Source: Paraburkholderia sp. CNPSo 3272 (GTDB lineage: Bacteria; Pseudomonadota; Gammaproteobacteria; Burkholderiales; Burkholderiaceae). From it: a stretch of 64,000 nt of DNA. Every line of letters begins with the position of its first letter. Positions within the stretch are counted from its first letter, which is position 1. The DNA lies in assembly GCF_024206495.1 (NCBI RefSeq), contig NZ_JAMBPQ010000017.1, positions 84,038 through 148,037 on the forward strand, written 5' to 3'. The notes under the pieces are model-generated. The model had not been told where the DNA came from and did not search any database. It saw only the letters and a program-made list of their open reading frames with translations. Below are positions 18,314-26,762 of the stretch, piece after piece. Position numbers and translations under genes: made by a program.

Positions 18314-19315
18314 TCAGAGATGGGGGGCAAACACGCGCCCGGGCGCGAACTTGCGCTTGAGCGTACGCATCAGCAAATAAACCGTGCCGTGGCGCTCGAC
18401 GCCTAGCCGCTGTGTTAGCGTCGCGCCGAATCCGTTGAGAAAGCTGAATGTCGACGGGCTCGAAAAGCCGTCGAAGTCGAAGATAAGCTTGCGCTCCAGC
18501 GCGCGGCCGATGCCGTTCCACAGCAACAGGCTGATCGAGCCGCTGTGCGCGTCCTGCGCCCGCGACGAAAGCAGGTAATACATGGCCTGATGGTCCCAGA
18601 CGAGGCCGACCGCCGCCACGAGCTTACCGCCTTGCCCATAGGCGCCGAGCAGCATCCCCGCATTGCGCTCGACGAAGGCGTTGACGAGGTCGCGCATGAC
18701 CGCATCCCCATACGCGTTGGTACGCGAACGCGCCGCGAGATTCGCTTCGTAGAACGCGATGAACTCGTCCGGCGTAATGTCCGGCACAATGGTCAATTCA
18801 CGGGAGGCGCTGCGGATCACGTTGCGCGTCTTGCTGTTCAGGCGCTTCCATGCTTCGTCGGCCGTCGTGTTCCGATCGATGCGGAACGTGTAGCGCGCGG
18901 TCACCGTAAAGCCGTGCAGTGCGAACGCAAGCGCGTCGTCGATGCGCGGGTCGAGCACCTGGAAAAAGCTGTCGCACTCGGGCAACTGCTCGATCAGCTT
19001 TCCGGTGACATCGAGTTCATGATGCAGTTGGCGGGCCTCGCTGCCCGTCACGGACTTGATGACCGGCCCGAGCGTGCGCGTGAGCGGCGGCAGGTGCGAG
19101 ACACGCCACAGTCGCGTGCGCTGCATCGCGTACGGCATCTCGCCGATGACCTCGTCGTTCTGCTTCACCATCGCAAGTTTCCAGTCGCCTTGCGTGGCGA
19201 TGTCGAGCCACCAGCGCTCATGAAAGATCGAAGGCGCCGCGCGTACCGGCACCGGCGTAGCAGAAGCAGCCGGTGCCTCGAGAACGGGCAACGTCCGGTC
19301 GTTTATGGTCGTCAT
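18314..19315 (-). CDS. FemAB/BioF2-like GNAT acyltransferase
   Basis: 333 aa. Segments such as WKRLNSKTRNVIRSASRE (about 160-175), FYEANLAARS and the later LLWNGIGRALERKLIFDFDGF match the BioF2-like acetyltransferase domain (GNAT/FemAB fold) found in polysaccharide and cell-envelope gene sets. The start ATG at 19315 follows the frame, with a Pro/Ala-rich N-terminus of about 25 residues before the fold. It is convergent with the family 4 glycosyltransferase and ends 42 bases from it. The acceptor is unknown; modification of a surface glycan is inference. Confidence 0.75.
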   Translation of the reverse strand: MTTINDRTLPVLEAPAASATPVPVRAAPSIFHERWWLDIATQGDWKLAMVKQNDEVIGEMPYAMQRTRLWRVSHLPPLTRTLGPVIKSVTGSEARQLHHELDVTGKLIEQLPECDSFFQVLDPRIDDALAFALHGFTVTARYTFRIDRNTTADEAWKRLNSKTRNVIRSASRELTIVPDITPDEFIAFYEANLAARSRTNAYGDAVMRDLVNAFVERNAGMLLGAYGQGGKLVAAVGLVWDHQAMYYLLSSRAQDAHSGSISLLLWNGIGRALERKLIFDFDGFSSPSTFSFLNGFGATLTQRLGVERHGTVYLLMRTLKRKFAPGRVFAPHL

Positions 19316-19814
19316 CGATCACCGGTATATTCTTACTGCAAGCGCCGCGGGATCACACATGCGCTCCACCTCCCCCAGCACCCATGCTCCTCAATGACTT
19401 CTCGTCGCCGTGGCAACGGCAAGTACTCGATGTGACAGTGCACACGGCATGGTTTTGTCCCTCCGGGGTCTCGCAAGACTACATGCAAGCTGGCGCTTCG
19501 GCGCTTCTGTTTTCGTTTCCGGGGGCACCTGCTCGCGCTGCAATGGATTGCAAAGTTCCATGGCGGCGGGCTGCCGTTTCGTACATGGACTTCAGTCTAC
19601 GAACAGCCCCCTGCCCGTTTACGCCAAAACCAAGACGCATGCGGATAGGTTATGCCCTGGTCAATTTTCGTCCGACCATACTGCTCGATTTCGCAATGCA
19701 GCAATGCGCGCATCTGCTGAACGCCTGAACATCGATCACTTAACGAGAACGATTCGCGATCAGGAAATTTAGTTAGGATTCCATTCGACCGGATCAATCC
19801 CCGCCCGTCATCGC
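19316..19814. other. Intergenic region, nothing recognised
   Basis: A 499-base gap upstream of the acyltransferase gene and downstream of the IclR gene. Frames at 19273-19728 and 19410-19772 show no family features and biased Cys/Pro content, so they are not called. The acyltransferase promoter should lie near 19316-19420. Confidence 0.4.
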
Positions 19815-20678
19815 TCAAGCCAATGGTTGCGTCGTCATCGCCCGAGTGAGCCCATGCATGGGACGGCGCACCGCAACGTCGAACGGGTTCGTTTGCGGCC
19901 CGATGATTTCAGCCTGCCGCTTGAGCAGTTCGACGATCGTCGGCAACCGGTCTTCGGTGAGGCGAGCAGCCAGCGTGCCTACGCTCAGTGCGCCCACGGC
20001 GCAGCCGTTCTGGTCGAGAATCGGCACGGCCACGCCTGCCATGCCCTCGAGCACGCCGGTATTGCGCCCCGCGTAGCCGAGCTTGCGCACGCGCTCGATC
20101 TCGGTGCGCAAGTACACTTCGTCCAGCACGCCGTAGCTGCGCAGGCGCGGCACGTTGAAACGAATGATTTCTTCGCGCTCGGCCTCGGGCTGGAACGCGA
20201 GGATGGCGAGACTGCCTTGGCCCACGCCGAGCGCCACCCGCCCGCCGATATCGCCCGTGAACGAGCGGATCGGAAACGGACCTTCGCACATGTCGAGGCA
20301 AACCGCGTCGAAGCTGCTCTTCACGAGCAGGAAAATGGTGTCGCCCAGGCTTGCGCACAGGCGCAGCAATGCGGGCCGGCATAGCGTGCGCATGCCGCTC
20401 GGATTGCCCGCCTGCGCCGCGAGCGCAAAAAAATCCACGCTGAGCCGATAGCGCCTCGTGCCTTCGTCCTGCTCGACCACGCCTTCGGCGATCAGCCCCT
20501 GCAGCAGCCGATGCACGGTAGCCTGGGTCAAGCCCACCGCCCGGGCGAGCGCGGTCACGCGGCTGCCTTCCTCCTGACTCGCCCCAAGTGCGCGGATCAC
20601 CGCGAATGCGCGCTGCAGGACACCCGCGCCGCGTGCGTCGTCGGCGGGCGTTCCGCTTTTCTCTTCCACAGACGTCAT
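19815..20678 (-). CDS. IclR-family transcriptional regulator
   Basis: 287 aa. An N-terminal winged helix (about 15-80; VLQRAFAVIRAL, then ALARAVGLTQATVHRLLQGL) is followed by the IclR effector domain (FTGDIGGRVALGVGQGSLAILA, GYAGRNTGVLEGMAGVAVPI). The ATG at 20678 is chosen because GAGG lies 6 bases upstream; the ATG at 20699 falls inside a palindrome that looks like an operator. It diverges from the ABC/dehydrogenase operon starting at 20999, and both probable operators lie in the gap, so it most likely controls that operon and itself. Confidence 0.9.
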   Translation of the reverse strand: MTSVEEKSGTPADDARGAGVLQRAFAVIRALGASQEEGSRVTALARAVGLTQATVHRLLQGLIAEGVVEQDEGTRRYRLSVDFFALAAQAGNPSGMRTLCRPALLRLCASLGDTIFLLVKSSFDAVCLDMCEGPFPIRSFTGDIGGRVALGVGQGSLAILAFQPEAEREEIIRFNVPRLRSYGVLDEVYLRTEIERVRKLGYAGRNTGVLEGMAGVAVPILDQNGCAVGALSVGTLAARLTEDRLPTIVELLKRQAEIIGPQTNPFDVAVRRPMHGLTRAMTTQPLA

Positions 20679-20693
20679 ATCGACCTCGATTAA

Positions 20694-20708
20694 TTCCATT
20701 CAGCGGAA
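20694..20708. promoter_or_regulatory. Probable IclR operator, site 1
   Basis: TTCCATTCAGCGGAA, an inverted TTCC/GGAA repeat of the IclR-operator type. It shares ATTCCAT..A.CGGAATAT with the site at 20847. It lies just upstream of the iclR start, fitting autoregulation. Confidence 0.55.
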
Positions 20709-20846
20709 TATCACTGAGAGCGCGGTTGAATGCACGCGCTGCCCCAAGGGTGGGGCCGCTGGATGTCTTTGTGCCTGCAGCCAGCTCATTCAGGGATTCC
20801 CCGAAGTTCGCCGAGTGAAACAATCGACAAGCCAGCCGCGAACCCA

Positions 20847-20861
20847 TTCCATCAAACGGAA
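20847..20861. promoter_or_regulatory. Probable IclR operator, site 2
   Basis: TTCCATCAAACGGAA repeats the site at 20694 with the same spacing and flanks. It lies about 140 bases before the ABC transporter gene. A looser, wider-spaced pair (ATTCC..GGAAT) follows at 20872-20892. Confidence 0.55.
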
Positions 20862-20998
20862 TATAAAGCAGATTCCTATCGCCCGATGGAATTTTAAATT
20901 GACGACCAAAAAATTGGCTAGCTACAGTCGGTTCAACGCCCTGCACCGCGATTCGCTCAGCGGTTGCCGGCGCAACCCAAGCACTGGAAGGCCACCCC

Positions 20999-22090
20999 AT
21001 GTCGTTCCTCACCCTGACCGATGTATCGAAATCGTTCGGCGACCTGCAGGCGGTCGCCGGCGTCAGTTTATCGGTGGAAAAAGGCGAGTTCGTCTCACTG
21101 CTCGGCCCCTCGGGCTGCGGGAAAACCACAACCCTGCAGATGATCGCCGGCTTCGTGGAAACCACGCGCGGGCGCATCACGCTCGACGGGCGCGACATCA
21201 CGCACATGCCGCCAAACAGGCGCGGCCTCGGCATCGTGTTCCAGAGCTATGCGCTCTTTCCGCACATGAGCGTGGAGCAGAACGTGAGCTTCGGCCTCGA
21301 AATGCGCGGCGTGGACAAAACCGAGCGCCGGGATCGCATTCGCGAGGCGCTCTCGCTCGTGCGCCTCGATGCCTACGCGCAGCGCTTTCCGCGCGAGCTT
21401 TCGGGCGGCCAGCGCCAGCGCGTGGCGATCGCACGCGCCATTGTGATTGCGCCGCCCGTGCTGCTGCTCGACGAGCCGATGTCCAATCTCGACGCCAAGC
21501 TGCGCGAAGACATGCAGTTCGAGTTGCGCGCCATTCAGCGCAAGATCGGCACGACCACGCTGATGGTCACGCACGATCAGTCAGAAGCGCTCTCGATCAG
21601 CGACCGCGTGGTCGTGATGGAAAGCGGCCGCATCACCCAGGTCGATACGCCTTATCGCGCGTATGAGCGGCCCGAGAACGACTTCGTCTCGCAGTTCATC
21701 GGCAAGGCCAACATGCTCGCGGGCCGCATCGTGGCGCGCGAGGGCGACACGATCCGCGTGGATCTCGGCAACGATCTCGCGGAAACGGGCTCGACGGCGC
21801 AACTCCCCGAGCGCGGCCGCGCGGTGGGGGTGGGCGACGCAATCACGCTGTGCATCCGCCCCGAAAAGCTCAAGCTGTGCGCAACCGGCTCGGGCCGACT
21901 CGCCGGACGCGTGACGAGCCGCTTCTTCCTCGGCAGCCAGTGGCTCTACCGGCTCGACAGCCGCGCGGGCGAAATGCTCGTGTGCTGCCAGAACGAGGGC
22001 AACGAGCCGCTTGCCGAAGGCGACCAGGTGGGCATCGACTGGCATAGCGACGCGATCCGCTTCATTCACCAGGAGGGCGCCCGTGTCTAG
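20999..22090 (+). CDS. Spermidine/putrescine-type ABC transporter ATPase (PotA-like)
   Basis: 363 aa ATPase that powers the importer encoded downstream. Walker A GPSGCGKT is at 36-43, the signature LSGGQ at 134-138 and Walker B LLLDEP at 155-160. A C-terminal TOBE domain follows from about 280. It is the first gene of a tight operon (20999-27809) and overlaps the next gene by 8 bases. The PotA/FbpC subgroup carries polyamines, opines, iron or phosphonates; the substrate here is probably that of the dehydrogenase encoded with it. Confidence 0.92.
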   Translation: MSFLTLTDVSKSFGDLQAVAGVSLSVEKGEFVSLLGPSGCGKTTTLQMIAGFVETTRGRITLDGRDITHMPPNRRGLGIVFQSYALFPHMSVEQNVSFGLEMRGVDKTERRDRIREALSLVRLDAYAQRFPRELSGGQRQRVAIARAIVIAPPVLLLDEPMSNLDAKLREDMQFELRAIQRKIGTTTLMVTHDQSEALSISDRVVVMESGRITQVDTPYRAYERPENDFVSQFIGKANMLAGRIVAREGDTIRVDLGNDLAETGSTAQLPERGRAVGVGDAITLCIRPEKLKLCATGSGRLAGRVTSRFFLGSQWLYRLDSRAGEMLVCCQNEGNEPLAEGDQVGIDWHSDAIRFIHQEGARV

Positions 22091-22988
22091 CACGCTCCGC
22101 GCTTCGCAGCCTGCCCCCCACGCCACGGTGCGCGCCGGCTGGCAGGCTTACGTGCCGCTCTGGCTCATGAGCGCGCCCGCGCTGCTGCTGTTCGCCGCGC
22201 TCGTGCTCGTGCCGCTCGCCATGACCTTCGCGCTCACGTTCTATCGCTTCGATCCGATGAGCGGCCCCATCGCCGCATTCGATCTGCACAACTACATAGA
22301 AGTGCTGGGCTCGTCGTACTTTCACACGATCTTCCTGCGCACCTTTGGCATTGCCGCGCTCACCACGCTGCTATGCGTCGTAATCGGCACGCCCGAGGCG
22401 TACATCCTCTCGCGCATGCGCGACCCGTGGCGTTCGCTCTTCCTGCTCGCGATCCTCGCGCCGCTGCTGGTTTCCGTGGTGGTGCGCGCGTTCGGCTGGA
22501 GCATGCTGCTCAACATGAACGGTCTCGTGAACCAGTTCTTTGGCCTGTTCGGCGCGGGGCCCTACAAGCTCGAATACACGACCTTCGCGATCGTCATCGC
22601 GCTCGTGCACGTGATGCTGCCGTTCATGGTGATTCCGGTGTGGACCGCGCTGCAAAGGCTCGATCCGCAAACCGGGAACGCGGCGCTTTCGCTCATGGCC
22701 TCGCCGTTCACCACCATGCGCCGCATCGTGCTGCCGCAACTCATGCCGGGCATTCTCTCGGGCAGCCTCATGGTGTTCGGCCTGTCGGCGAGCGCCTTTG
22801 CGATTCCGGGCCTGCTGGGCGGCCGGCGCCTGAAGGTGGCGGCCACCGCCGTGTACGACCAGTTCCTCAGCTCGATGAACTGGCCGCTCGGCGCGACCAT
22901 CGCCGTGCTGCTGCTCGTCGCCAATCTCGTGGTGATGCTCACCTACTACCGGGTGCTCGAACGGCGCTACGCGCGCAGCATGGGCTAA
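22083..22988 (+). CDS. ABC transporter permease (PotB-like)
   Basis: 301 aa inner-membrane subunit with about six hydrophobic helices. The EAA-type coupling loop is seen as NAALSLMASPFTTMRRIVLPQLMPG. The GTG at 22083 is chosen: it overlaps the ATPase gene by 8 bases and starts right before the conserved N-terminus, whereas the frame to 22011 lies inside the ATPase. It pairs with the permease at 23008 in the usual PotB-PotC arrangement. Confidence 0.9.
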   Translation: MSSTLRASQPAPHATVRAGWQAYVPLWLMSAPALLLFAALVLVPLAMTFALTFYRFDPMSGPIAAFDLHNYIEVLGSSYFHTIFLRTFGIAALTTLLCVVIGTPEAYILSRMRDPWRSLFLLAILAPLLVSVVVRAFGWSMLLNMNGLVNQFFGLFGAGPYKLEYTTFAIVIALVHVMLPFMVIPVWTALQRLDPQTGNAALSLMASPFTTMRRIVLPQLMPGILSGSLMVFGLSASAFAIPGLLGGRRLKVAATAVYDQFLSSMNWPLGATIAVLLLVANLVVMLTYYRVLERRYARSMG

Positions 22989-23007
22989 GGCCCTGGGACA
23001 CAACATC

Positions 23008-23802
23008 ATGCGCAAAAACGGACCGCTCGCCCTCACGTTCCACAGCTTCGTCATTCTTTTCGTGCTGGCGCCGCTCGTCATCGTCATTCTCGTGGCCTTC
23101 ACACCCGACGAAACCTTGACGCTCCCCACGCACGGCCTCTCGCTGCGCTGGTTCCGCGCGATTCTCGACTACCCCGACTTCATCACCGCGTTCTTCAACA
23201 GCCTCAAGGTTGCGTTCGCCTCGGCCACGCTCTCGCTCGTCATCGCGTTGCCCGCGGGACTCGCTATCGGCCGTGCGCGCTTTCCGGGCCGCGGCTTTCT
23301 CAACGCGCTGCTGCTTTCGCCGCTCGTGATACCGGGGCTCGTGCTGGGCATTGCGCTGCTGCGCTTCTTCGCGCTGATCGGCGCGACCGGCTCGTTCGCG
23401 TGGCTGATCCTCGCGCACATGATCATCATCACGCCGTTCGTCATGCGGCTCGTGCTCGCTTCAGTGAGCGGCCTCGACCGCAGCATCGAGCATGCGGCCG
23501 CGTCGCTCGGCGCGAACGCCTGGACGACCTTCCGCCGCGTCACGCTGCCAATGATCGTGCCCGGCATCACGGGCGGCTGGCTGCTCGCGTTCATCAACAG
23601 CTTCGATGAACTGACGATGTCGATCTTCGTGACCTCGCCGCAAACCGTCACGCTGCCCGTGCGCATGTATATGTACGCGACCGAGTCGATCGACCCGATG
23701 ATGGCGTCCGTTTCCGCGCTCGTCATTTTCATCACGGCGGGCGCGATGTTCCTGCTCGACCGCGTGTACGGGCTCAACCGCATTCTGATCGGGCAGCACT
23801 GA
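23008..23802 (+). CDS. ABC transporter permease (PotC-like)
   Basis: 264 aa, about six membrane helices. The coupling loop HAAASLGANAWTTFRRVTLPMIVPG is clear. The N-terminal segment with FTPDETLTLPTHGLSLRWF is typical of PotC proteins. It starts 19 bases after the first permease and is followed 47 bases later by the 2Fe-2S subunit gene, so importer and enzyme are made together. Confidence 0.9.
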   Translation: MRKNGPLALTFHSFVILFVLAPLVIVILVAFTPDETLTLPTHGLSLRWFRAILDYPDFITAFFNSLKVAFASATLSLVIALPAGLAIGRARFPGRGFLNALLLSPLVIPGLVLGIALLRFFALIGATGSFAWLILAHMIIITPFVMRLVLASVSGLDRSIEHAAASLGANAWTTFRRVTLPMIVPGITGGWLLAFINSFDELTMSIFVTSPQTVTLPVRMYMYATESIDPMMASVSALVIFITAGAMFLLDRVYGLNRILIGQH

Positions 23803-23849
23803 CCGCCGCCCGCCTCTTTCGATTCCTGCTGCCGCGCCACCGACCTTCC

Positions 23850-24188
23850 ATGAGCACCGTCACGCCGCTTCCCCTTGCCCAGTTCGTCCGCGTTGCCGAG
23901 ACCGCGCGCGCGAGTATTTCCTTCGTGTTGGACGGCGTCGAAGTCAAGGCGCTCGCGGGCGATACACTGCTCACCGCGATCCTCACGCATCAGCGGCACG
24001 TGCGCCACAGCGAGTTCAGCACGGAACCGCGCGCGGGCTTCTGCCTGATCGGCGCCTGCCAGGACTGCTGGGTGCGCAACGAAGACGGCACGCGCCTGCG
24101 CGCCTGCTCCACGCCGCTGCGCGAAGGCATGCGTGTGCTGACGCGAACCGTTTCGGATACCGAAACTTATGACGCAGGTGTGCGATGA
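23850..24188 (+). CDS. [2Fe-2S] ferredoxin-like small subunit of an amine/opine dehydrogenase
   Basis: 112 aa plant-type [2Fe-2S] domain of the Fer2_4 kind. Cys65, Cys70, Cys73 and Cys86 (CLIGACQDC, then RACSTP) are in place to hold the cluster. The family is the small subunit of three-part dehydrogenases such as opine oxidases, sarcosine-oxidase-like enzymes and HcnA. Its stop overlaps the next start (ATGA), so it should be made in step with the FAD subunit. It passes electrons between flavins or to the respiratory chain. Confidence 0.88.
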   Translation: MSTVTPLPLAQFVRVAETARASISFVLDGVEVKALAGDTLLTAILTHQRHVRHSEFSTEPRAGFCLIGACQDCWVRNEDGTRLRACSTPLREGMRVLTRTVSDTETYDAGVR

Positions 24189-25621
24189 GCGCGGCCAGGC
24201 CCGATTGCATCGTCATCGTGGGCGCGGGACCGGCCGGCATTCGCACCGCGCAAACGCTCGTGGCCGCGGGACTGCGACCCACCGTGATCGACGAAAACGC
24301 GCGCTGGGGCGGCCAGATCTATCGCCAGCCCGCGGTCGGTGCAGGTTTCGCGCGCACGAAAGCCGCGCTCTACGGCTTCGAGGCGAAGAAAGCCGATGCC
24401 ATCCATCGCGCCATGGCCGAACTGCTGCCGAGAATTGACTATCGGCCCGACACGCTGGCCTGGTCGTGCGAGCCGGGCCGGCTCGACACCTTGAGCGAGG
24501 GCCGCGAAGCGGGCGTGCCGTGGTCGCATCTGATCATCGCGAGCGGCGCCACCGACCGCATCGTGCCGCTGCCCGGCTGGACGCTGCCAGGCGCCTATAC
24601 ACTCGGCGGCGCGCAAGTCGCGCTGAAGGCCCAGGGCTGCGCAATTGGCCAGCGCACCGTGTTCGCCGGCACCGGGCCGCTGCTCTACCTCGTCGCGTAT
24701 CAGTATGCGAGAGCGGGCGCGCACGTGGCCGCCGTGCTCGACACGAGCCCGTTCGCGCGCCAGGCCGCCGCCGCGCCGAAGCTGCTCAACCAGCCGGGCA
24801 CCTTCGCCAAGGGCGTTTATTACGTCGCGTGGCTCAAGGCGCATGGCGTGCGCATGGAGCATGGCGTCTCGCTAGAGGCCATCGAAGGCGAGGCGGCGGT
24901 GCAATATGTCCGCTGGCGCGCGGCCGACGGCAAGGAGCACGCCATTGCGTGCGATGCGGTCGGCTTCGGCTACGGCTTGCGGCCCGAAACCCAGCTCGCG
25001 GACCTCGCGGGCTGCCGCTTCGCCTTCGACACCCTCAACCGCTGCTGGCTGCCCGAACGCGATGCGGCGGGCCGCAGCTCCGTGCCGGGCGTCTATCTGG
25101 CCGGCGACGGCGCGGGTATCGCAGGCGCCGATGCCGCGGAACTCGCGGGCCGCCGCGCCGCACTCGCGGTGCTCGAAGACATCGGCATCGAAGCGCCACA
25201 GCACGATGCCCATTTGCCCGACGCGGCAACGATCGAGAAGCGCCTCGAACGCATTACGCGCTTTCGTGTGGGCATCGAGCAGGCGTTCGCCCCGCCGGAC
25301 AACTGCGCCGCCAGCTGGCCCGACGATCTGACCATCTGCCGCTGCGAGGAAGTCGATGCGGGCACGCTGCGTAGCTGCATCCGCAACGGTTTCGCCAGCG
25401 AAGTCAACCGCCTGAAGGCGCTCACGCGCATCGGCATGGGGCGCTGCCAGGGGCGCATGTGCGGCGAATCCGCGATGGCGCTGCTCAGTGCCGAGACCGG
25501 CAAGCCGCTGCACGAGGTGGGCCGCTTGCGCAGCCAGGCGCCCATCAAGCCGGTTCCCATTTCGCCGATGCTGTTCGACGACGGCGTGCAGGTCATCGAA
25601 GAGGAAGCCCACGATGAGTGA
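24185..25621 (+). CDS. FAD/[2Fe-2S] dehydrogenase subunit A (OoxA/HcnB-like)
   Basis: 478 aa. The N-terminal FAD-binding motif VGAGPAG is at 12-18, followed by a pyridine-nucleotide-disulphide-reductase-like fold (LIIASGATDR, GVYLAGDGAGIAG). A C-terminal BFD-like [2Fe-2S] domain at about 375-430 has CRCEE and CQGRMC. This is the layout of the A subunit of opine oxidases and of HcnB. It overlaps its neighbours by 4 and 8 bases. Substrate unknown; an imino or amino acid, opine or polyamine derivative is likely. Confidence 0.88.
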   Translation: MSAARPDCIVIVGAGPAGIRTAQTLVAAGLRPTVIDENARWGGQIYRQPAVGAGFARTKAALYGFEAKKADAIHRAMAELLPRIDYRPDTLAWSCEPGRLDTLSEGREAGVPWSHLIIASGATDRIVPLPGWTLPGAYTLGGAQVALKAQGCAIGQRTVFAGTGPLLYLVAYQYARAGAHVAAVLDTSPFARQAAAAPKLLNQPGTFAKGVYYVAWLKAHGVRMEHGVSLEAIEGEAAVQYVRWRAADGKEHAIACDAVGFGYGLRPETQLADLAGCRFAFDTLNRCWLPERDAAGRSSVPGVYLAGDGAGIAGADAAELAGRRAALAVLEDIGIEAPQHDAHLPDAATIEKRLERITRFRVGIEQAFAPPDNCAASWPDDLTICRCEEVDAGTLRSCIRNGFASEVNRLKALTRIGMGRCQGRMCGESAMALLSAETGKPLHEVGRLRSQAPIKPVPISPMLFDDGVQVIEEEAHDE

Positions 25622-26750
25622 CACGCGCCACTTCCAGGTCGTGATTGCGGGCGGCGGGCTCGTTGGCGCATCGGCGGCGCTCGCGCTCGCCCGCAAGGGT
25701 GTGAGCGTCGGCTTGTTCGAGCGGCGCTTTTGCGGCGCGCAAGCGAGCGGCGTGAACTACGGCGGCGTGCGCACCCACGGCCGCAGCGCCGAGCAACTGC
25801 CGCTTGCGGTGCGCGCGCGGCGCGTATGGAGCCGCTTGCCCGAACTGATCGGCAGCGACGGCGAATTCGTCGTGTCGGGGCACTTGCGCCTCGCGCGCCG
25901 CGACAGCGATCTCGAGGCGCTCCACGCATGGTCCGCCATGGCGCGTAATTTCGGCGTGGAGTCGCTCGTCATGAGCGGCGAAGCGTTTCGGCGCCGCTAC
26001 CCGTGGCTCGGCAAGGCCGCCATTGGCGGGGCGCTCTGCGCGAGCGACGGCCAGGCGAATCCGCGTCTCGTCTCGCCCGGCTTCGCGGCGGCGGCGCGGC
26101 GCGCGGGCGCGCACGTGCAGGAGCAGACCGCGCTGGACGACCTGAGCTTCGACGGCCAGCGTTTCCAGATGCGAGCGGGCAACGAGCGCGTCAGCGCGGA
26201 CTGGCTGATCAACTCGGCGGGCGCCTGGGCCAATACGGTGGCGGGCGCGTTTGGCGAAACCGTGCCGATGAAGCCGATCTACCCGAACATGTGGGTGACC
26301 GAGCCGCTGCCGCGCTTTATCCAGCACAACCTGGGCGTGTACGGCGGCGGCGTCTACGCGCGCCAGGTGGAGCGCGGCAACTGCGTGATCGGCGGCGGTC
26401 GCGGGCATGGCGACGGCGAGTATGCACAGCCTTCCACCGCCACCACACGCGCCGTCATGCGCGACGCCTGCGCGCTGGTTCCCGGCCTGCGCGACGCACT
26501 GCTGATCCGCACGTGGAGCGGCGTGGAGGGCGAGACGCCGGACAGCAACCCGATCATCGGTTTGAGCAACACCACGCCGCGCCTCCTGCACGCTTTCGGC
26601 TTTTCCGGCGGCGGCTTCCTGCTGGCGCCGGGCGTGGGCGAAGTCCTCGCCGAACTCGTCACAGAAGGCGCGACGAGCACGCCCATCGAAGCGTTCGCAA
26701 TCGGCCGCTTCACGCAGTCTTCCGTTCATGCCGCTCTCCCAATCAAATAA
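25614..26750 (+). CDS. FAD-dependent oxidoreductase subunit B (DAO family, OoxB/HcnC-like)
   Basis: 378 aa of the D-amino-acid-oxidase/glycine-oxidase family and probably the catalytic subunit of the three-part enzyme. The FAD motif IAGGGLVGASAAL is near residues 10-22. WSGVEGETPDSNPIIG and the later FGFSGGGFLLAPGVGE are the conserved C-terminal signatures. The ATG at 25614 overlaps the previous gene by 8 bases; the frame to 25488 is inside that gene. The substrate C-N bond would be oxidised here and electrons handed to the other two subunits. Confidence 0.88.
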   Translation: MSDTRHFQVVIAGGGLVGASAALALARKGVSVGLFERRFCGAQASGVNYGGVRTHGRSAEQLPLAVRARRVWSRLPELIGSDGEFVVSGHLRLARRDSDLEALHAWSAMARNFGVESLVMSGEAFRRRYPWLGKAAIGGALCASDGQANPRLVSPGFAAAARRAGAHVQEQTALDDLSFDGQRFQMRAGNERVSADWLINSAGAWANTVAGAFGETVPMKPIYPNMWVTEPLPRFIQHNLGVYGGGVYARQVERGNCVIGGGRGHGDGEYAQPSTATTRAVMRDACALVPGLRDALLIRTWSGVEGETPDSNPIIGLSNTTPRLLHAFGFSGGGFLLAPGVGEVLAELVTEGATSTPIEAFAIGRFTQSSVHAALPIK

Positions 26751-26762
26751 GGAGTCCACACG

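Noticed and set aside
19273..19772. Two plus-strand frames (151 and 120 codons)
   Set aside because: The first overlaps the acyltransferase start, and both have Pro/Cys/Arg-rich sequence unlike a real protein.
23850..26750. HcnABC hydrogen cyanide synthase
   Set aside because: The subunit layout is the same, but the group also holds opine oxidases and others. The linked polyamine-type importer does not suit glycine oxidation, and no family-specific residue could be checked.
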